Of a DNA stretch of 37,022 bases, positions 16,489 through 25,557 are shown in pieces. The DNA lies in assembly GCA_964539665.1 (NCBI GenBank), contig CAZIKB010000062.1:1-37022 (forward strand), read 5' to 3'. A program made the position numbers and the translations under genes. Source of the DNA: CAZIKB01 sp964539665. Its GTDB lineage: Bacteria > Zhuqueibacterota > Zhuqueibacteria > Oceanimicrobiales > Oceanimicrobiaceae. The notes beneath the pieces were generated by a model. It ran no database searches, was not told the origin of the DNA, and worked only from the letters and a program-made list of their open reading frames with translations. Within the stretch, counting starts at the first letter, position 1, and every line of letters begins with the position of its first letter.

Positions 16489-18258
16489 ATGACTATGAAA
16501 ATTCGTGCTACCATTCTGTTTTATCTGCTGTTGTTGTCTTATCCCCTCGGAATCTTTAGTTCTACCAATACAAATAAATCATCAGTTCAATCACTTCAAA
16601 GCACTTCACATCTTGATTCTATTCTTACAGAAGAGCAGTACTTCACGGCTCTGGACAGCGCCGATGAAATTGTATTTAGTAACGATTTCGAAGCAGAGAT
16701 TCTGATATTGTTGGATGAAGAACAAAGGGAAGCTTACGAGAGTAAATCAACACTTAGTCAGAAAAAGGAATACATTAAACTGTACTGGCGAATTTTAAAT
16801 CCGAATCCATTACTTGAGGAAAATGAGGGTGTTGCGGCTTTCCTTAAACGGCGTACCGATGCGAGAAAAGAGTTCCCTCATAATGAGCCGCCATACTTTG
16901 ATGACCGCGGAAAAGTTTATTTAAAATACGGTAAACCTTTCAGGCGGCATCGTGAATTAGGAGGACTTAACTCAGTTGATTTATTCAAAGATGCTCAGAT
17001 TTACAGAGCAGTTGCTAAATTGTATGGAAGAATACCTCGTAAATATAAAGTTAAACCCAATGAATCCTGGTCATACGACCAGATTTCAACAGGGACTGTT
17101 TTTAACTTCGTGAGAAAAGATAATTATTTTCGCGAGGTCGAAAGTCTCAAGGAAGCCTTGGAAGTTAAGAACAGACGCCAACTGCTCTGGTTTTGGAGCG
17201 ACATGATAAACAAGCGGTGGGATATTTCTATTGATGTTAATAGTACCATTATGTACCTCGAAGAATTTGAACAGAGTTTGTTGGATTATGTCATGTCGCA
17301 AGGTGAATTTGTCGCTTCAACAAGAGGCAGCGTAGAAAGGAACTATAAGCCAATTATTGAACGATACACGACCCATGATCGAGATGAGAAAGAAATGAGG
17401 GAAGAACTCCCCACCGTAGTACTTACACCAACAACAATATATAATGAAATAAACTTTATAAATGATGTTGCCCAGTTCCAGGATTTGAATGGATTAACAC
17501 GACTTAATATTTCATTCTTAGTGCCGTTTAAAAAACAGCTTGAAACCATGTTGAATGACACTCTCGAAATTGAATATAGCTGTCTGTTAAGGGATAAACT
17601 CTTCCAACCAGTAGCTGAAACCATTAGCCTGACAAAATTGCCGGGAAAATTGATAGATTTAGAATACTTACCAAACGCAGTAGGCATGACTTCACTCTTG
17701 ACTTTACCGCAAAATACTGAATTGACCATGCAGGTAAAAGACAAACTTGCAAACCAATTTGGCTATTCAAAGCAGGGGATCACTATTCGGGATTTTCGCG
17801 GCAGCCGACTCATGATAAGTGATATACAGTTGCTGTTAGCAGTAACAAATAATGAACAGGAGCAATTGCTGCCGCTCATAACTAAAAACGATGTAACTGT
17901 TGCCCCATATCCATATCAAAAAATACACAAGTCCTTTCCTCTAATGTGCTATTTTGAAATATACAACTTAAAGACAGCAGGGCTGAAAGACGAGTATGAA
18001 CTCACTTTAAAGGTTATGTCTTACAAAGCAAGTGTTCGCTCCAGTGAAAAAAAACAACGCTCAAACAGAAAACCGGAGGAAATTGCTTTATCCATAAGCC
18101 ATATTCGAAAAATTGAAAATGATACTGTTAGTGAGCTGGTTGGACTTGACCTCAGCAATCTTGACAAAGGTTTATATATACTGGAAGTTACTGTCACCGA
18201 TGTTATGGACAAAATCCATACAGTGAGCATACAGAAAGAACTTGAAATTGTAGAATAG
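16489..18258 (+). CDS. GWxTD-domain-like secreted protein
   Basis: 589 aa from the ATG at 16489; a TTG three codons upstream is possible, and no clear Shine-Dalgarno site decides. A signal peptide (ILFYLLLLSYPLGIFSS) indicates export. Residues about 85-150 hold EYIKLYWRILNPNPLLEENE, RRTDARKEFPHNEPPYFDDR and GKVYLKYGKP. This corresponds to the GWxTD domain, with PYFDDRG in place of GWxTDRG. The C-terminal 250 residues are beta-rich, as in other members. GWxTD proteins are common in Calditrichota, Acidobacteria and relatives; function is unknown. It lies between two toxin-antitoxin pairs. Confidence 0.7.
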   Translation: MTMKIRATILFYLLLLSYPLGIFSSTNTNKSSVQSLQSTSHLDSILTEEQYFTALDSADEIVFSNDFEAEILILLDEEQREAYESKSTLSQKKEYIKLYWRILNPNPLLEENEGVAAFLKRRTDARKEFPHNEPPYFDDRGKVYLKYGKPFRRHRELGGLNSVDLFKDAQIYRAVAKLYGRIPRKYKVKPNESWSYDQISTGTVFNFVRKDNYFREVESLKEALEVKNRRQLLWFWSDMINKRWDISIDVNSTIMYLEEFEQSLLDYVMSQGEFVASTRGSVERNYKPIIERYTTHDRDEKEMREELPTVVLTPTTIYNEINFINDVAQFQDLNGLTRLNISFLVPFKKQLETMLNDTLEIEYSCLLRDKLFQPVAETISLTKLPGKLIDLEYLPNAVGMTSLLTLPQNTELTMQVKDKLANQFGYSKQGITIRDFRGSRLMISDIQLLLAVTNNEQEQLLPLITKNDVTVAPYPYQKIHKSFPLMCYFEIYNLKTAGLKDEYELTLKVMSYKASVRSSEKKQRSNRKPEEIALSISHIRKIENDTVSELVGLDLSNLDKGLYILEVTVTDVMDKIHTVSIQKELEIVE

Positions 18259-18438
18259 ATTTCTCTCCAATAGAAGCTTATAATGACAGATACTTTCGTC
18301 AATACAAGAAGTCTATTTTATAGTTGAGTATTCTGATTATGATTATCTCTTCAAAGTCTAATTTTGTGTTATTATGCTATGCCGGCTAAATGACATCTAA
18401 AAATTAATTGATTGTTTAACATTTGTTTGTTAGATTCC

Positions 18439-18447
18439 TGGTATAAT
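18439..18447 (+). promoter_or_regulatory. Extended -10 promoter of the second TA pair
   Basis: TGG-TATAAT fits an extended -10 element about 50 bp before the antitoxin ATG. No convincing -35 is seen. The gap 18259-18438 shows nothing else. Confidence 0.4.
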
Positions 18448-18498
18448 TAGAGTAGCGACATAAAAGGTTTAATTAAAAATATCAATCAGGGAATATTT

Positions 18499-18699
18499 AT
18501 GATAACATTAAGAGGAATTTATGACGGAAAACAAATTCGATTGCTTGAACCAATACCCGAGAGTAAAGTTAGTAAAGAAAGTACAGTGCTTATAACTTTT
18601 TATGAGGAGGAAAAAGTTCCACAATCAACTAAACAGGCTATTTATGAAATGGTAGAAGGAAACCTCTTAGATTTAGATGAGGTTATAGGTGATATTTAA
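18499..18699 (+). CDS. AF2212-like small antitoxin
   Basis: 66 aa. MITLRGIYDGKQIRLLEPIP, followed by a short beta part (TVLITFYEEE) and an acidic C terminus, matches the AF2212-like/DUF2281-type antitoxin group. These small beta-rich proteins precede RelE or VapC toxins. CAGGG lies nine bases before the ATG. It overlaps the downstream toxin by 11 bp. Confidence 0.7.
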   Translation: MITLRGIYDGKQIRLLEPIPESKVSKESTVLITFYEEEKVPQSTKQAIYEMVEGNLLDLDEVIGDI

Positions 18700-19018
18700 A
18701 GCTACCCCTACTTTTGCGAAGGCTTTTAAAAAACTAAAAAAAAAATACCGAAATCTTGGCCAGGACATTGACCGACTTCGCTCAATTCTAACGACGAATT
18801 CAAATGCAGGTATCCCACTTGGTTCAGGATTATATAAAATTAGACTGGCGAGTTCAGATATACATAAAGGCAAAAGTGGAACTTTTAGAGTAATTTATTA
18901 TTTGATGCTTCAGAGAGATCGAATCGTTTTCCTTGATATTTATACAAAAAGTGAGAAGGGAAATGTGCCAATGTCTGCTATCCGGAAAATCCTTGATGAG
19001 TACTTGAGAAATGAATAA
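18689..19018 (+). CDS. RelE-family mRNA interferase toxin
   Basis: 109 aa. KATPTFAKAFKKLKKKYRNL, SGLYKIRLASSD with KGKSGTFRVIYYL, and VFLDIYTKSEKGNV form the RelE/YhaV-like fold, in which the basic residues of the KxR...GxxRVIY strands contact mRNA on the ribosome. Intact, and translationally coupled to its antitoxin. It is the second intact RelE-superfamily pair within 3 kb. Confidence 0.8.
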   Translation: MIFKATPTFAKAFKKLKKKYRNLGQDIDRLRSILTTNSNAGIPLGSGLYKIRLASSDIHKGKSGTFRVIYYLMLQRDRIVFLDIYTKSEKGNVPMSAIRKILDEYLRNE

Positions 19019-19131
19019 AAGGTGCCGCTATTATACCATTTTGAATATATTTAAACTAATAAATTAGTACTATTCCAGGTGTATTTCAATCTGCTTTTTT
19101 ATAAATAAACCCTATCCTGATTAATTTTTAA

Positions 19132-19268
19132 ACCACGGAATAACCCGAAAAAAGACACTGAAAATCAATCGGTTACATGATGAGCATTGAAGAAATCTTG
19201 AAAAATAATTGTTTTGATTCATGCACAACTAAGGTAATGTTTTTAAATTATCTGTGTTGTTCCGTGGT
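19132..19268. mobile_element. 137-bp TIR element (ACCACGGAAYAAC ends)
   Basis: The left end ACCACGGAATAAC (19132-19144) is inverted at GTTGTTCCGTGGT (19256-19268), 12 of 13 matching. The interior has no credible ORF. It resembles the short ACCACxGAxxAACAC dispersed repeats of many bacterial genomes. No clear target duplication is seen. It lies in the gap between the RelE toxin and the decarboxylase. Confidence 0.55.
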
Positions 19269-19280
19269 GAATAAATCTAA

Positions 19281-20726
19281 CTATAAGCTTGCTTCCAGAT
19301 TCCTGACTTTTTCCTGCAGCATTTCAAGTGTTAAATCAATTGTATCTTTATGCGTCCGAAAAGCCAGCACGGCTAACCGAAGGGTAAATTTGCCATCGAT
19401 TATTGTTGAAGACAGGAATACCCGTCCATCTTTATGAGTTTCTTGAATAAGCTTTTGATTGAATTCATTCACGTCTCCACGATTCGGGATATATCTGTAG
19501 GTGACCACGGAAAGGTCCGGGTAGGGGCCTACCTCAAACCCATCTGTTTCCTGAATCTTTTCATGAAAATATTGCGCCAATAAAATTTTTTCTTCCAGGC
19601 ATGCTCGAAATGGCGCAACTCCTAAAAGTTTTAATGGTAGCCACAACCGCAGGCCTCTAAAATGTTTGGTGAGCTCCGGTGAAAGATCTGCTGGTGAGAG
19701 TTCATCCCTGTTGCTTAATGTATCCAGTAAATAATTTGGCATGTAGTAATGGGCGTCCAAAAGTTTTTGCTGGTCCTTGACCAATACGGCGCCAGAACCG
19801 TAAGGCAAAAATAATCCCTTATGCGGATCCATTACAATTGAATCGGAGGAATCCATGCCTTTGAGGGTTTGCCTGCATTGCTCACACAAAATAAAAAAGG
19901 CTCCGTACGCACCATCGATATGATACCAAAGCTGGTGATTTTTTGCTATCTCCCCAAATTCAGCAAGCGGATCAACTGCTCCAGTATCGGTAGTACCAGC
20001 CGAAGCGATAATCAGCCAGGGATTTAAGCCGTCTTTTTTATCCTGTGAAATGGTTTGCTCAAGCGCACCCGCACGCATGCGGTATTTCTCATCTAAGGGA
20101 ATATATCGTATAACGCATTCTTTAAGTCCTGCGATGCGCAAAGCTTTATCAACCGAGTGATGAACTTGCTCGGACAAATAGACGACCGCCCTGTGAAAAT
20201 CCCTGGATTGCAAATTGTGTGCATCTCTTGCTGTAACGATGCCAATTAAGTTGGCAATGCTTCCTCCTGAGGTTAAATTGCCAACTGCGGCGCCTGGATA
20301 ACCAATGATTTTAGCCATCCAGTTCAACAGCATATTTTCCATACGCACGGCGCCGGGATTCGCAAAAAAGACGCCTGAGTAGCGATTTGTGATATCGGCC
20401 ATGAAATCCCCGAACGCCGAATGAACAATCCCTCCACCTGGAATGTAGCCCAAATGCCCTCCGGAGGCTGGATTAATACCGGGCCTGTCAACATTATAAG
20501 TGATTAGTTTTATGGCCTCATCGATATCAATCGGTTCGTCTGAAATTGGCGAATCATATAGTCCAATGCCTTTGTCTTCAGTTATAGTATAAGTTGGAGT
20601 GTCATAAATATTGTCAAGAAAAGCGTCTGTATAGTTTTTTAATTTTTGAAAAAGCTGTTCACGTTCTTCAATGCTCGGTTCCAACCTTCGTGCAATTTTT
20701 TCTAGTTCCTGAATTTTATTTAGCAT
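19281..20726 (-). CDS. Group II PLP-dependent decarboxylase (aromatic-L-amino-acid type)
   Basis: 481 aa. NPGAVRMENMLLNWMAKIIG, TSGGSIANL (about 153-161), HIDGAYGAFF with D271, and DPHKGLFLPYGSG with K303 as the PLP lysine identify a fold-type I group II decarboxylase (aromatic amino acid, tyrosine, glutamate or related acidic substrates). It would release CO2 from an L-amino acid in the cytoplasm. The substrate cannot be assigned. GAGAAG lies seven bases before the ATG. It is 48 bp downstream of the acyl-CoA synthetase gene on the same strand, so probably the last gene of a short operon. Confidence 0.85.
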   Translation of the reverse strand: MLNKIQELEKIARRLEPSIEEREQLFQKLKNYTDAFLDNIYDTPTYTITEDKGIGLYDSPISDEPIDIDEAIKLITYNVDRPGINPASGGHLGYIPGGGIVHSAFGDFMADITNRYSGVFFANPGAVRMENMLLNWMAKIIGYPGAAVGNLTSGGSIANLIGIVTARDAHNLQSRDFHRAVVYLSEQVHHSVDKALRIAGLKECVIRYIPLDEKYRMRAGALEQTISQDKKDGLNPWLIIASAGTTDTGAVDPLAEFGEIAKNHQLWYHIDGAYGAFFILCEQCRQTLKGMDSSDSIVMDPHKGLFLPYGSGAVLVKDQQKLLDAHYYMPNYLLDTLSNRDELSPADLSPELTKHFRGLRLWLPLKLLGVAPFRACLEEKILLAQYFHEKIQETDGFEVGPYPDLSVVTYRYIPNRGDVNEFNQKLIQETHKDGRVFLSSTIIDGKFTLRLAVLAFRTHKDTIDLTLEMLQEKVRNLEASL

Positions 20727-20774
20727 AATTTGCTTCTCAAATTGTAGGTAATCATTTATTGTTAGTATTAATCT

Positions 20775-22400
20775 TCATATAAGCAGTCCTTCTTTATATC
20801 GCCGTCTGAGCGCTTTCTTGTCAAACTTCCCAACACTTGTCTTTGGTATTTCTTTGATAAAAATAAATCTTTCTGGCAGCCAAAACTTCTCGAATTTTGT
20901 GGTTAAATAAATTCGCAATTTCTCTGCCGAAACCTGTCCGGCGTCGGGTTGCAGAACCACAACTGCCAATGGCCGCTCCGTCCACTTTTCGTCTGGAATA
21001 GCTATTACCGCGGCTTCCAGGACTTTTGGATGCGCCATTAATGCGTTTTCGAGCGACACACTTGAGATCCATTCACCGCCGCTTTTAACCAGGTCTTTGG
21101 TTCGGTCAGTAATATTCATGAATCCGTCTTCGTCAATGCTGGCAACATCGCCAGTGCGGAACCACCCATCCCTGGTAAAATATTCTTCAGTTGGTGTAAG
21201 TTTGAAATAGCTTTTGGCAACCCATGGCCCACGTACTTGCAGCTCTCCCATAGAAATCCCATCGCGCGGAAGTTCTTCACCGGCTTCGTTAAGAATCCGC
21301 ATCTCGACGCCAGCCATAGCCTGTCCCTGTTTGGCTTTCACATCCCATTTTTCGTTTTCGTGTAAGCCGTGGTGGTGGCTTTGCAGCCTGGAAAACGTAC
21401 CCAGCGGCGACATTTCAGTCATGCCCCAGGTGTGCAACACATTCACGCCCAGTTCCTTTTCATAGGCTTCAATCAATGCGCGGGGTATCGGAGTTCCGCC
21501 TGACACCAAATCACGAACAGTGGACACATCGACGGATTTTGTTTTAAGCTCATGGTACAGTCCTCTCCAGATGGTTGCTACACCCGCCGGAACTGTGACC
21601 TTTTCATCCTGAATCATCTCAGCCAGGGCAGCAGAATTTTGATGTGAACCTGGAAGCACCATATCCGCACCGGCAAATACGCAGCTATATGGCAAGCCCC
21701 AGGCCATCGCATGAAACATGGGGACAACGGGTAAAACTACATCCTGTTCTCTGAGCCCCAGGGCGTTTCCCTGAAGTGTACCTAATGTGTGAATGTACAT
21801 GGAACGGTGACTGTAAAGTACTCCTTTTGGATTGCCGGTGGTGCCGCTGGTATAACAAAGTCCCATGGCTGTATTTTCATCTTTAACCGGCCAATCATAG
21901 TCATCGTGCGAATCAGCCATTAGTTGTTCATAAAAAGAAAAATCTGGCAGCATGGTTTCTGTACCGTTGCTGGCGTTGAAAAGAACATAGTGCTTGACGC
22001 ACCTGATTTTGTCAGCCGCCTGCTCAAACACTGGAAGCAGCGTAGCATCGATAAAAATAATTTTGTCTTCAGCGTGGTTAATTATATAAGCTAACTGGTC
22101 CGGAGATAATCGGATATTGAGTGTATGACAGATGGCTCCGCAGCAAGGAACGGCATAATATAATTCCAAATGTTGATAATTATTCCATGAGAAGGTTCCT
22201 ACTCTGTCACCTGCTTGTATGCCTAATTTATCTAACACATTTGCCAGCCGTTTGACTCGTTTATACAAAGTGGCAAAACTGTAACGATGTGTGGAACCGC
22301 CCGCAAGTTTGGTGGTGATTTGCTTGTTTGGATAAATGCTATTCGCATGTTCAAGAATGCGATCCACAGTGAGTGGATAGTCCATCATTAAGCCTTGCAA
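20775..22400 (-). CDS. Long-chain fatty-acid-CoA ligase (AMP-forming)
   Basis: 541 aa. It has the acyl-adenylate superfamily motifs: YTSGTTGNPKG (183-193), HTWGMTEMSPLGTF, GWFRTGDVASIDEDGFMNIT with DRTKDLVKSGGEWIS, and the C-terminal lysine block PKTSVGKFDKKALR. It activates a fatty acid with ATP and joins it to CoA. I chose the TTG at 22400 because AGGAGG lies eleven bases before it; the ATG at 22388 would be 23 bases from that site. Length fits medium/long-chain ligases. It is followed by the decarboxylase gene. Confidence 0.88.
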   Translation of the reverse strand: MQGLMMDYPLTVDRILEHANSIYPNKQITTKLAGGSTHRYSFATLYKRVKRLANVLDKLGIQAGDRVGTFSWNNYQHLELYYAVPCCGAICHTLNIRLSPDQLAYIINHAEDKIIFIDATLLPVFEQAADKIRCVKHYVLFNASNGTETMLPDFSFYEQLMADSHDDYDWPVKDENTAMGLCYTSGTTGNPKGVLYSHRSMYIHTLGTLQGNALGLREQDVVLPVVPMFHAMAWGLPYSCVFAGADMVLPGSHQNSAALAEMIQDEKVTVPAGVATIWRGLYHELKTKSVDVSTVRDLVSGGTPIPRALIEAYEKELGVNVLHTWGMTEMSPLGTFSRLQSHHHGLHENEKWDVKAKQGQAMAGVEMRILNEAGEELPRDGISMGELQVRGPWVAKSYFKLTPTEEYFTRDGWFRTGDVASIDEDGFMNITDRTKDLVKSGGEWISSVSLENALMAHPKVLEAAVIAIPDEKWTERPLAVVVLQPDAGQVSAEKLRIYLTTKFEKFWLPERFIFIKEIPKTSVGKFDKKALRRRYKEGLLI

Positions 22401-22562
22401 ACCAGTTTTTTCCTCCTATCCCGTAAGTCAATCGTCTCGATTGAGAGTTTTCGCAAACGAGGACGTTTGCTTTGCAAATTTACTCCACTTAGTCCAAAAT
22501 CCAAATCCTCGATATTTAATGCAAACTGAATTTCGGAATCATTTGCTGACGGTTCAAGCACA

Positions 22563-23312
22563 CTACGTCCTGGCTTTCCCTTGCTTTGCAACAGCTTCCA
22601 TAGCTTTCCTGACTTGTTCTGGATCACCAAGATAATAGTGCTTGAGCGGTTTTAAATCTGCATTGAGCTCATAGACAAGCGGCATGCCTGTTGGAATATT
22701 TAATTTTACTATTTCTTCATCAGAAATATTATCAAGATATTTTACTAAAGCGCGCAAACTGTTGCCATGCGCAGCAATTAAAACCCGCTGTCCAGACTTT
22801 ACAGTGGGCACGATTACCTCATGCCAGTAGGGTAAAAATCTTTCGACCGTATCTTTTAAACACTCTGTCAAGGGTAATTCGCTACCGGTCAGGTTTTTAT
22901 AACGCGGGTCATTGCCAGCATACCTTGGGTCTGATTTTTTCAAAGCAGGCGGCGGTGTATCGTAACTTCTTCGCCATACAAGCACCTGTTCTTCGCCAAA
23001 TTGAACCGCCATCTCTGCTTTATTGAGTCCCTGTAAATCGCCATAATGTCGCTCATTCAATCGCCAGGAACGCTCAACTGGAATCCACATCAAGTCCATT
23101 TCCTCCAGGGTCATCCACAGCGTTCTGATAGCTCGTTTTAAAACTGAAGTATATGCTATATCAAAAACAAAGCCTTGCTCTTTCAAAACCCGGCCGGCAT
23201 TTTTTGCTTCAGCTACACCTTTTTCAGATAAGTCAACATCTGTCCAGCCAGTAAATCTATTTTCTTTGTTCCATATGCTTTCACCGTGTCGGAGCAGCAC
23301 AATTTTAGTCAT
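22563..23312 (-). CDS. gpmA: 2,3-bisphosphoglycerate-dependent phosphoglycerate mutase
   Basis: 249 aa, full length. The catalytic RHGE (H9), the LNERHYGDLQG block (E87) and AHGNSLRALV (H182) are all present, as are TGWTDVDLSEKG and SLKDTVxR-like TECLKDTVERFLPYW. It interconverts 3- and 2-phosphoglycerate in glycolysis and gluconeogenesis. AGGAGG seven bases before the ATG supports the start. The 162 bases between its stop and the acyl-CoA ligase gene show no further gene. Confidence 0.95.
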   Translation of the reverse strand: MTKIVLLRHGESIWNKENRFTGWTDVDLSEKGVAEAKNAGRVLKEQGFVFDIAYTSVLKRAIRTLWMTLEEMDLMWIPVERSWRLNERHYGDLQGLNKAEMAVQFGEEQVLVWRRSYDTPPPALKKSDPRYAGNDPRYKNLTGSELPLTECLKDTVERFLPYWHEVIVPTVKSGQRVLIAAHGNSLRALVKYLDNISDEEIVKLNIPTGMPLVYELNADLKPLKHYYLGDPEQVRKAMEAVAKQGKART

Positions 23313-23699
23313 TGTAATTCCTCCTGATTTTAAAAATTGTTATTGAATATATTGGCATTCATTGCCATGCCTGGTCTCGGCAATAAAGCTTATGATCGAC
23401 ACTTATTCAACTTGTTTATGTTTTAAACTGCAGCAGTGTAATACATGTGAAATACAGATTTTCTAAGTTTTAAAGGAAGCTAATACCGTTCAAATCGGCG
23501 TAATATAACTATTTATCAACTGAAATAAAAGTATTTTTTGGGACAGTCATACGAAATGTAAGAAATAAAAGTAACATATTACGGGGAAATATTGTATCTT
23601 CTAAAAACCAGGTATACACACTGTTGCTTCCCAATTTACATAAATATCAAAATCGAGTATTCAGTACAGAGTGTCTTTCACTAATCGGAGTATAAAATT
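23313..23699. other. Intergenic region, divergent gpmA / DinB-like genes
   Basis: 387 bp between two divergent genes; it should hold promoters for both, but I see no element strong enough to name. No ORF, repeat or RNA fold is evident. Confidence 0.4.
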
Positions 23700-24209
23700 A
23701 TGAACCATGCAATTCTTACGGAATGTGCCCCATTTTACCATAATTATATTAACCAGGTGCCTGAAGGTGATATTATAGAATTATTGGAAAGGCAGTTCGA
23801 AAAAACTCTTCATTTGTTAGAACCAGTATGTGAAGAAAAAGCTGATCATCGCTACGCACCAAACAAATGGAGTATCAAAGAATTAATTGGACATATTATT
23901 GATTCAGAGCGTGTTTTTGCTTATAGGGCTTTGTGTTTTGCAAGAAATGATACTAATCCTCTACCTGGCATGGAACAAGATGATTGGGTAAAATACAGCA
24001 ATCTCAGTAAAAGAACCTTAAAAGATTTTTTGAATGAATTTCGACTTGTCAGGCTTGCCAATATACTTTTATTTAAAAGTTTTGATGAAGAAATCTCAAT
24101 GCGCAAAGGTATGGCAAGTGGTTTTGAATTTTCAGTACGGGCCTTAGTTTACATTATTGCTGGCCATGAAAAGCACCACTTTAAAGTGCTCAAAGAAAAA
24201 TATCTATAG
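23700..24209 (+). CDS. DinB/YfiT-like metal-binding four-helix protein
   Basis: 169 aa. The DinB superfamily metal ligands are in place: H65 in KELIGHIIDSER, and H156 and H160 in AGHEKHHFKVL. NKWSIKELIGHIIDSERVFA is a typical family block. Members are thiol or other transferases (YfiT, BstA-like) and damage-inducible proteins; the exact reaction is unknown. GGAG lies before the ATG. Transcribed alone, converging on ferritin. Confidence 0.82.
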   Translation: MNHAILTECAPFYHNYINQVPEGDIIELLERQFEKTLHLLEPVCEEKADHRYAPNKWSIKELIGHIIDSERVFAYRALCFARNDTNPLPGMEQDDWVKYSNLSKRTLKDFLNEFRLVRLANILLFKSFDEEISMRKGMASGFEFSVRALVYIIAGHEKHHFKVLKEKYL

Positions 24210-24494
24210 TGGTTATAATCAAATCTTTGTTTTTGTTCTTAAAGATTTATTGTTTCATAGTTCTATTGTTTGATTTTTGGAAAGGCGACATAGAGATGAT
24301 GTAACAATTATTAAATATCAATAGTGTGTTGTGGTTTGAAAGAAATAAAAAAAAGGATTAAAAGCAAAGCCTGAAGACTTAACTCCTAATCCTCTGATTT
24401 ATCATGTAATCTAAATTTTAATTCTTAAAATAGCAAATACAATAATTTTGTGGAACAGAGAACAAAACAAATTTATGTGGTCTGTTTTTAATTA

Positions 24495-24998
24495 TCAGAC
24501 GGCTGGTCCCGCTGCTCTTGCTGCTGATTCTCTGTCCAGCATGAGTAATGCATGAATATTATCACCAATGAGCTTCAATTGTTCAACTATATCGCTGGCA
24601 CTTTTTTCTTCTTCGACTTGCTCTGTAATAAACCACTGCATTTCAACCTGTGTTGGATAATCGTTTTCTTTGACGGCTAAAGCGTAAATATCGTTAATCA
24701 TCCCTGTAACCTTTTTTTCGTGCGCTAACACTTCTTTAAAAAGATCCAGAGGCGTGTTGAATTCTGTTTGCGGCTGCTCAATAGCTTTTAGCACAACCCG
24801 ACCTTCTCGATTGTTCAGGAAATCGTATAACCGCAAAGCATGCACTCTTTCTTCTTCGTACTGCATTCGCAACCAGTGCGCAAAACCTCCCAGGTTTATT
24901 GAATCACAATAGGCCGACATGCCAAGGTATAAATAAGCCGAATAGAATTCGTTTTTAATCTGTTCGTTGATTGCATCTTCAATTGCTTTATTTATCAT
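24495..24998 (-). CDS. ftnA: Bacterial non-haem ferritin
   Basis: 167 aa. The ferroxidase ligands are in the canonical places: E17, E50, H53 and E94, with the further glutamates of the TEQVEEEK helix. The protein assembles into a 24-subunit shell that oxidises and stores iron. There is no haem-binding Met typical of bacterioferritin. GGAGGA lies just before the ATG. It is next to the cytochrome operon but divergent from it. Confidence 0.92.
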   Translation of the reverse strand: MINKAIEDAINEQIKNEFYSAYLYLGMSAYCDSINLGGFAHWLRMQYEEERVHALRLYDFLNNREGRVVLKAIEQPQTEFNTPLDLFKEVLAHEKKVTGMINDIYALAVKENDYPTQVEMQWFITEQVEEEKSASDIVEQLKLIGDNIHALLMLDRESAARAAGPAV

Positions 24999-25188
24999 TA
25001 GTTTTCCTCCTAATAAAATATTTTAGTAATTTTAACATTTATTAATATACAGATTCAATTAAGAAAATAAAAGAAAATTTATTAGAGTTGTTTGATAATT
25101 GAATCCCCTATTATCTTCCCAATTGTATTATTAGATTAGAAACAATATTTTCATAATAAGTATTCCAAAAACATTAAGCGTCAATAAA

Positions 25189-25215
25189 AAAGCCCCGCTT
25201 CAATTGAAGCGAGGC
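25189..25215 (-). terminator. Intrinsic terminator, minus strand
   Basis: Read on the minus strand, GCCTCGCTTC-AATT-GAAGCGGGGC (one G-T pair) is followed by TTTTTT. It ends a minus-strand transcript that starts in the ferritin-cytochrome b gap, since the ferritin gene itself starts 190 bp further on. Confidence 0.75.
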
Positions 25216-25400
25216 TAAAACGATTAATTAGAGCTCCGAAAATCTTTATGCTACCCTAGTTAGCTCACTTTATTTTGATAAGACGTAACGTAACTGGATT
25301 AGCTTAGTTTTTCGGAGGCTCCCATTTCTATGCTAGATATAGGATCACCTCCTTTGAACTGGGATTCAATTGCCGCCAAAAACTCCCCAGGTTGAATTTC
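25190..25400 (-). ncRNA. Putative structured small transcript or tiny-peptide mRNA
   Basis: On the minus strand, the stem GAGCCTCCGAAAA (25322-25308) pairs with TTTTCGGAGCTC (25243-25231) with one bulge, enclosing about 65 nt, and the terminator at 25189-25215 follows. Upstream lies AAAGGAGGTGATCC (25355-25342), fully complementary to the 16S rRNA tail. A reading frame runs through that block from TTG 25379 to TAA 25299: 26 codons, beginning LAAIESQFKGGDP and ending MGASEKLS; an internal ATG gives only MGASEKLS. It could be an sRNA, a leader or a peptide gene. There is no known match in my memory. Confidence 0.35.
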
Positions 25401-25471
25401 CAGCGTTCTAGGAAATTTCTATTAATTTATATATTTTTAATTAAATGTCAAATGATTTTATTGAAATTTCC

Positions 25472-25500
25472 TTGACAATTTTTAAAAATGTGGTTATATT
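25472..25500 (+). promoter_or_regulatory. Sigma70 promoter of the cytochrome bc operon
   Basis: TTGACA (25472-25477), a 17-base spacer and TATATT (25495-25500), 58 bp before the cytochrome b ATG. AAGGAG sits six bases before that ATG. Confidence 0.75.
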
Positions 25501-25557
25501 GAACACGTTTTAATGGACTAATTTGTTGTATTTAAATACAATATATAAGGAGATAGA

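Noticed and set aside
25342..25355. GGATCACCTCCTTT on the plus strand, identical to a 16S rRNA 3' end
   Set aside because: No other 16S sequence flanks it; it is more likely a strong ribosome-binding block or coding text on the minus strand.
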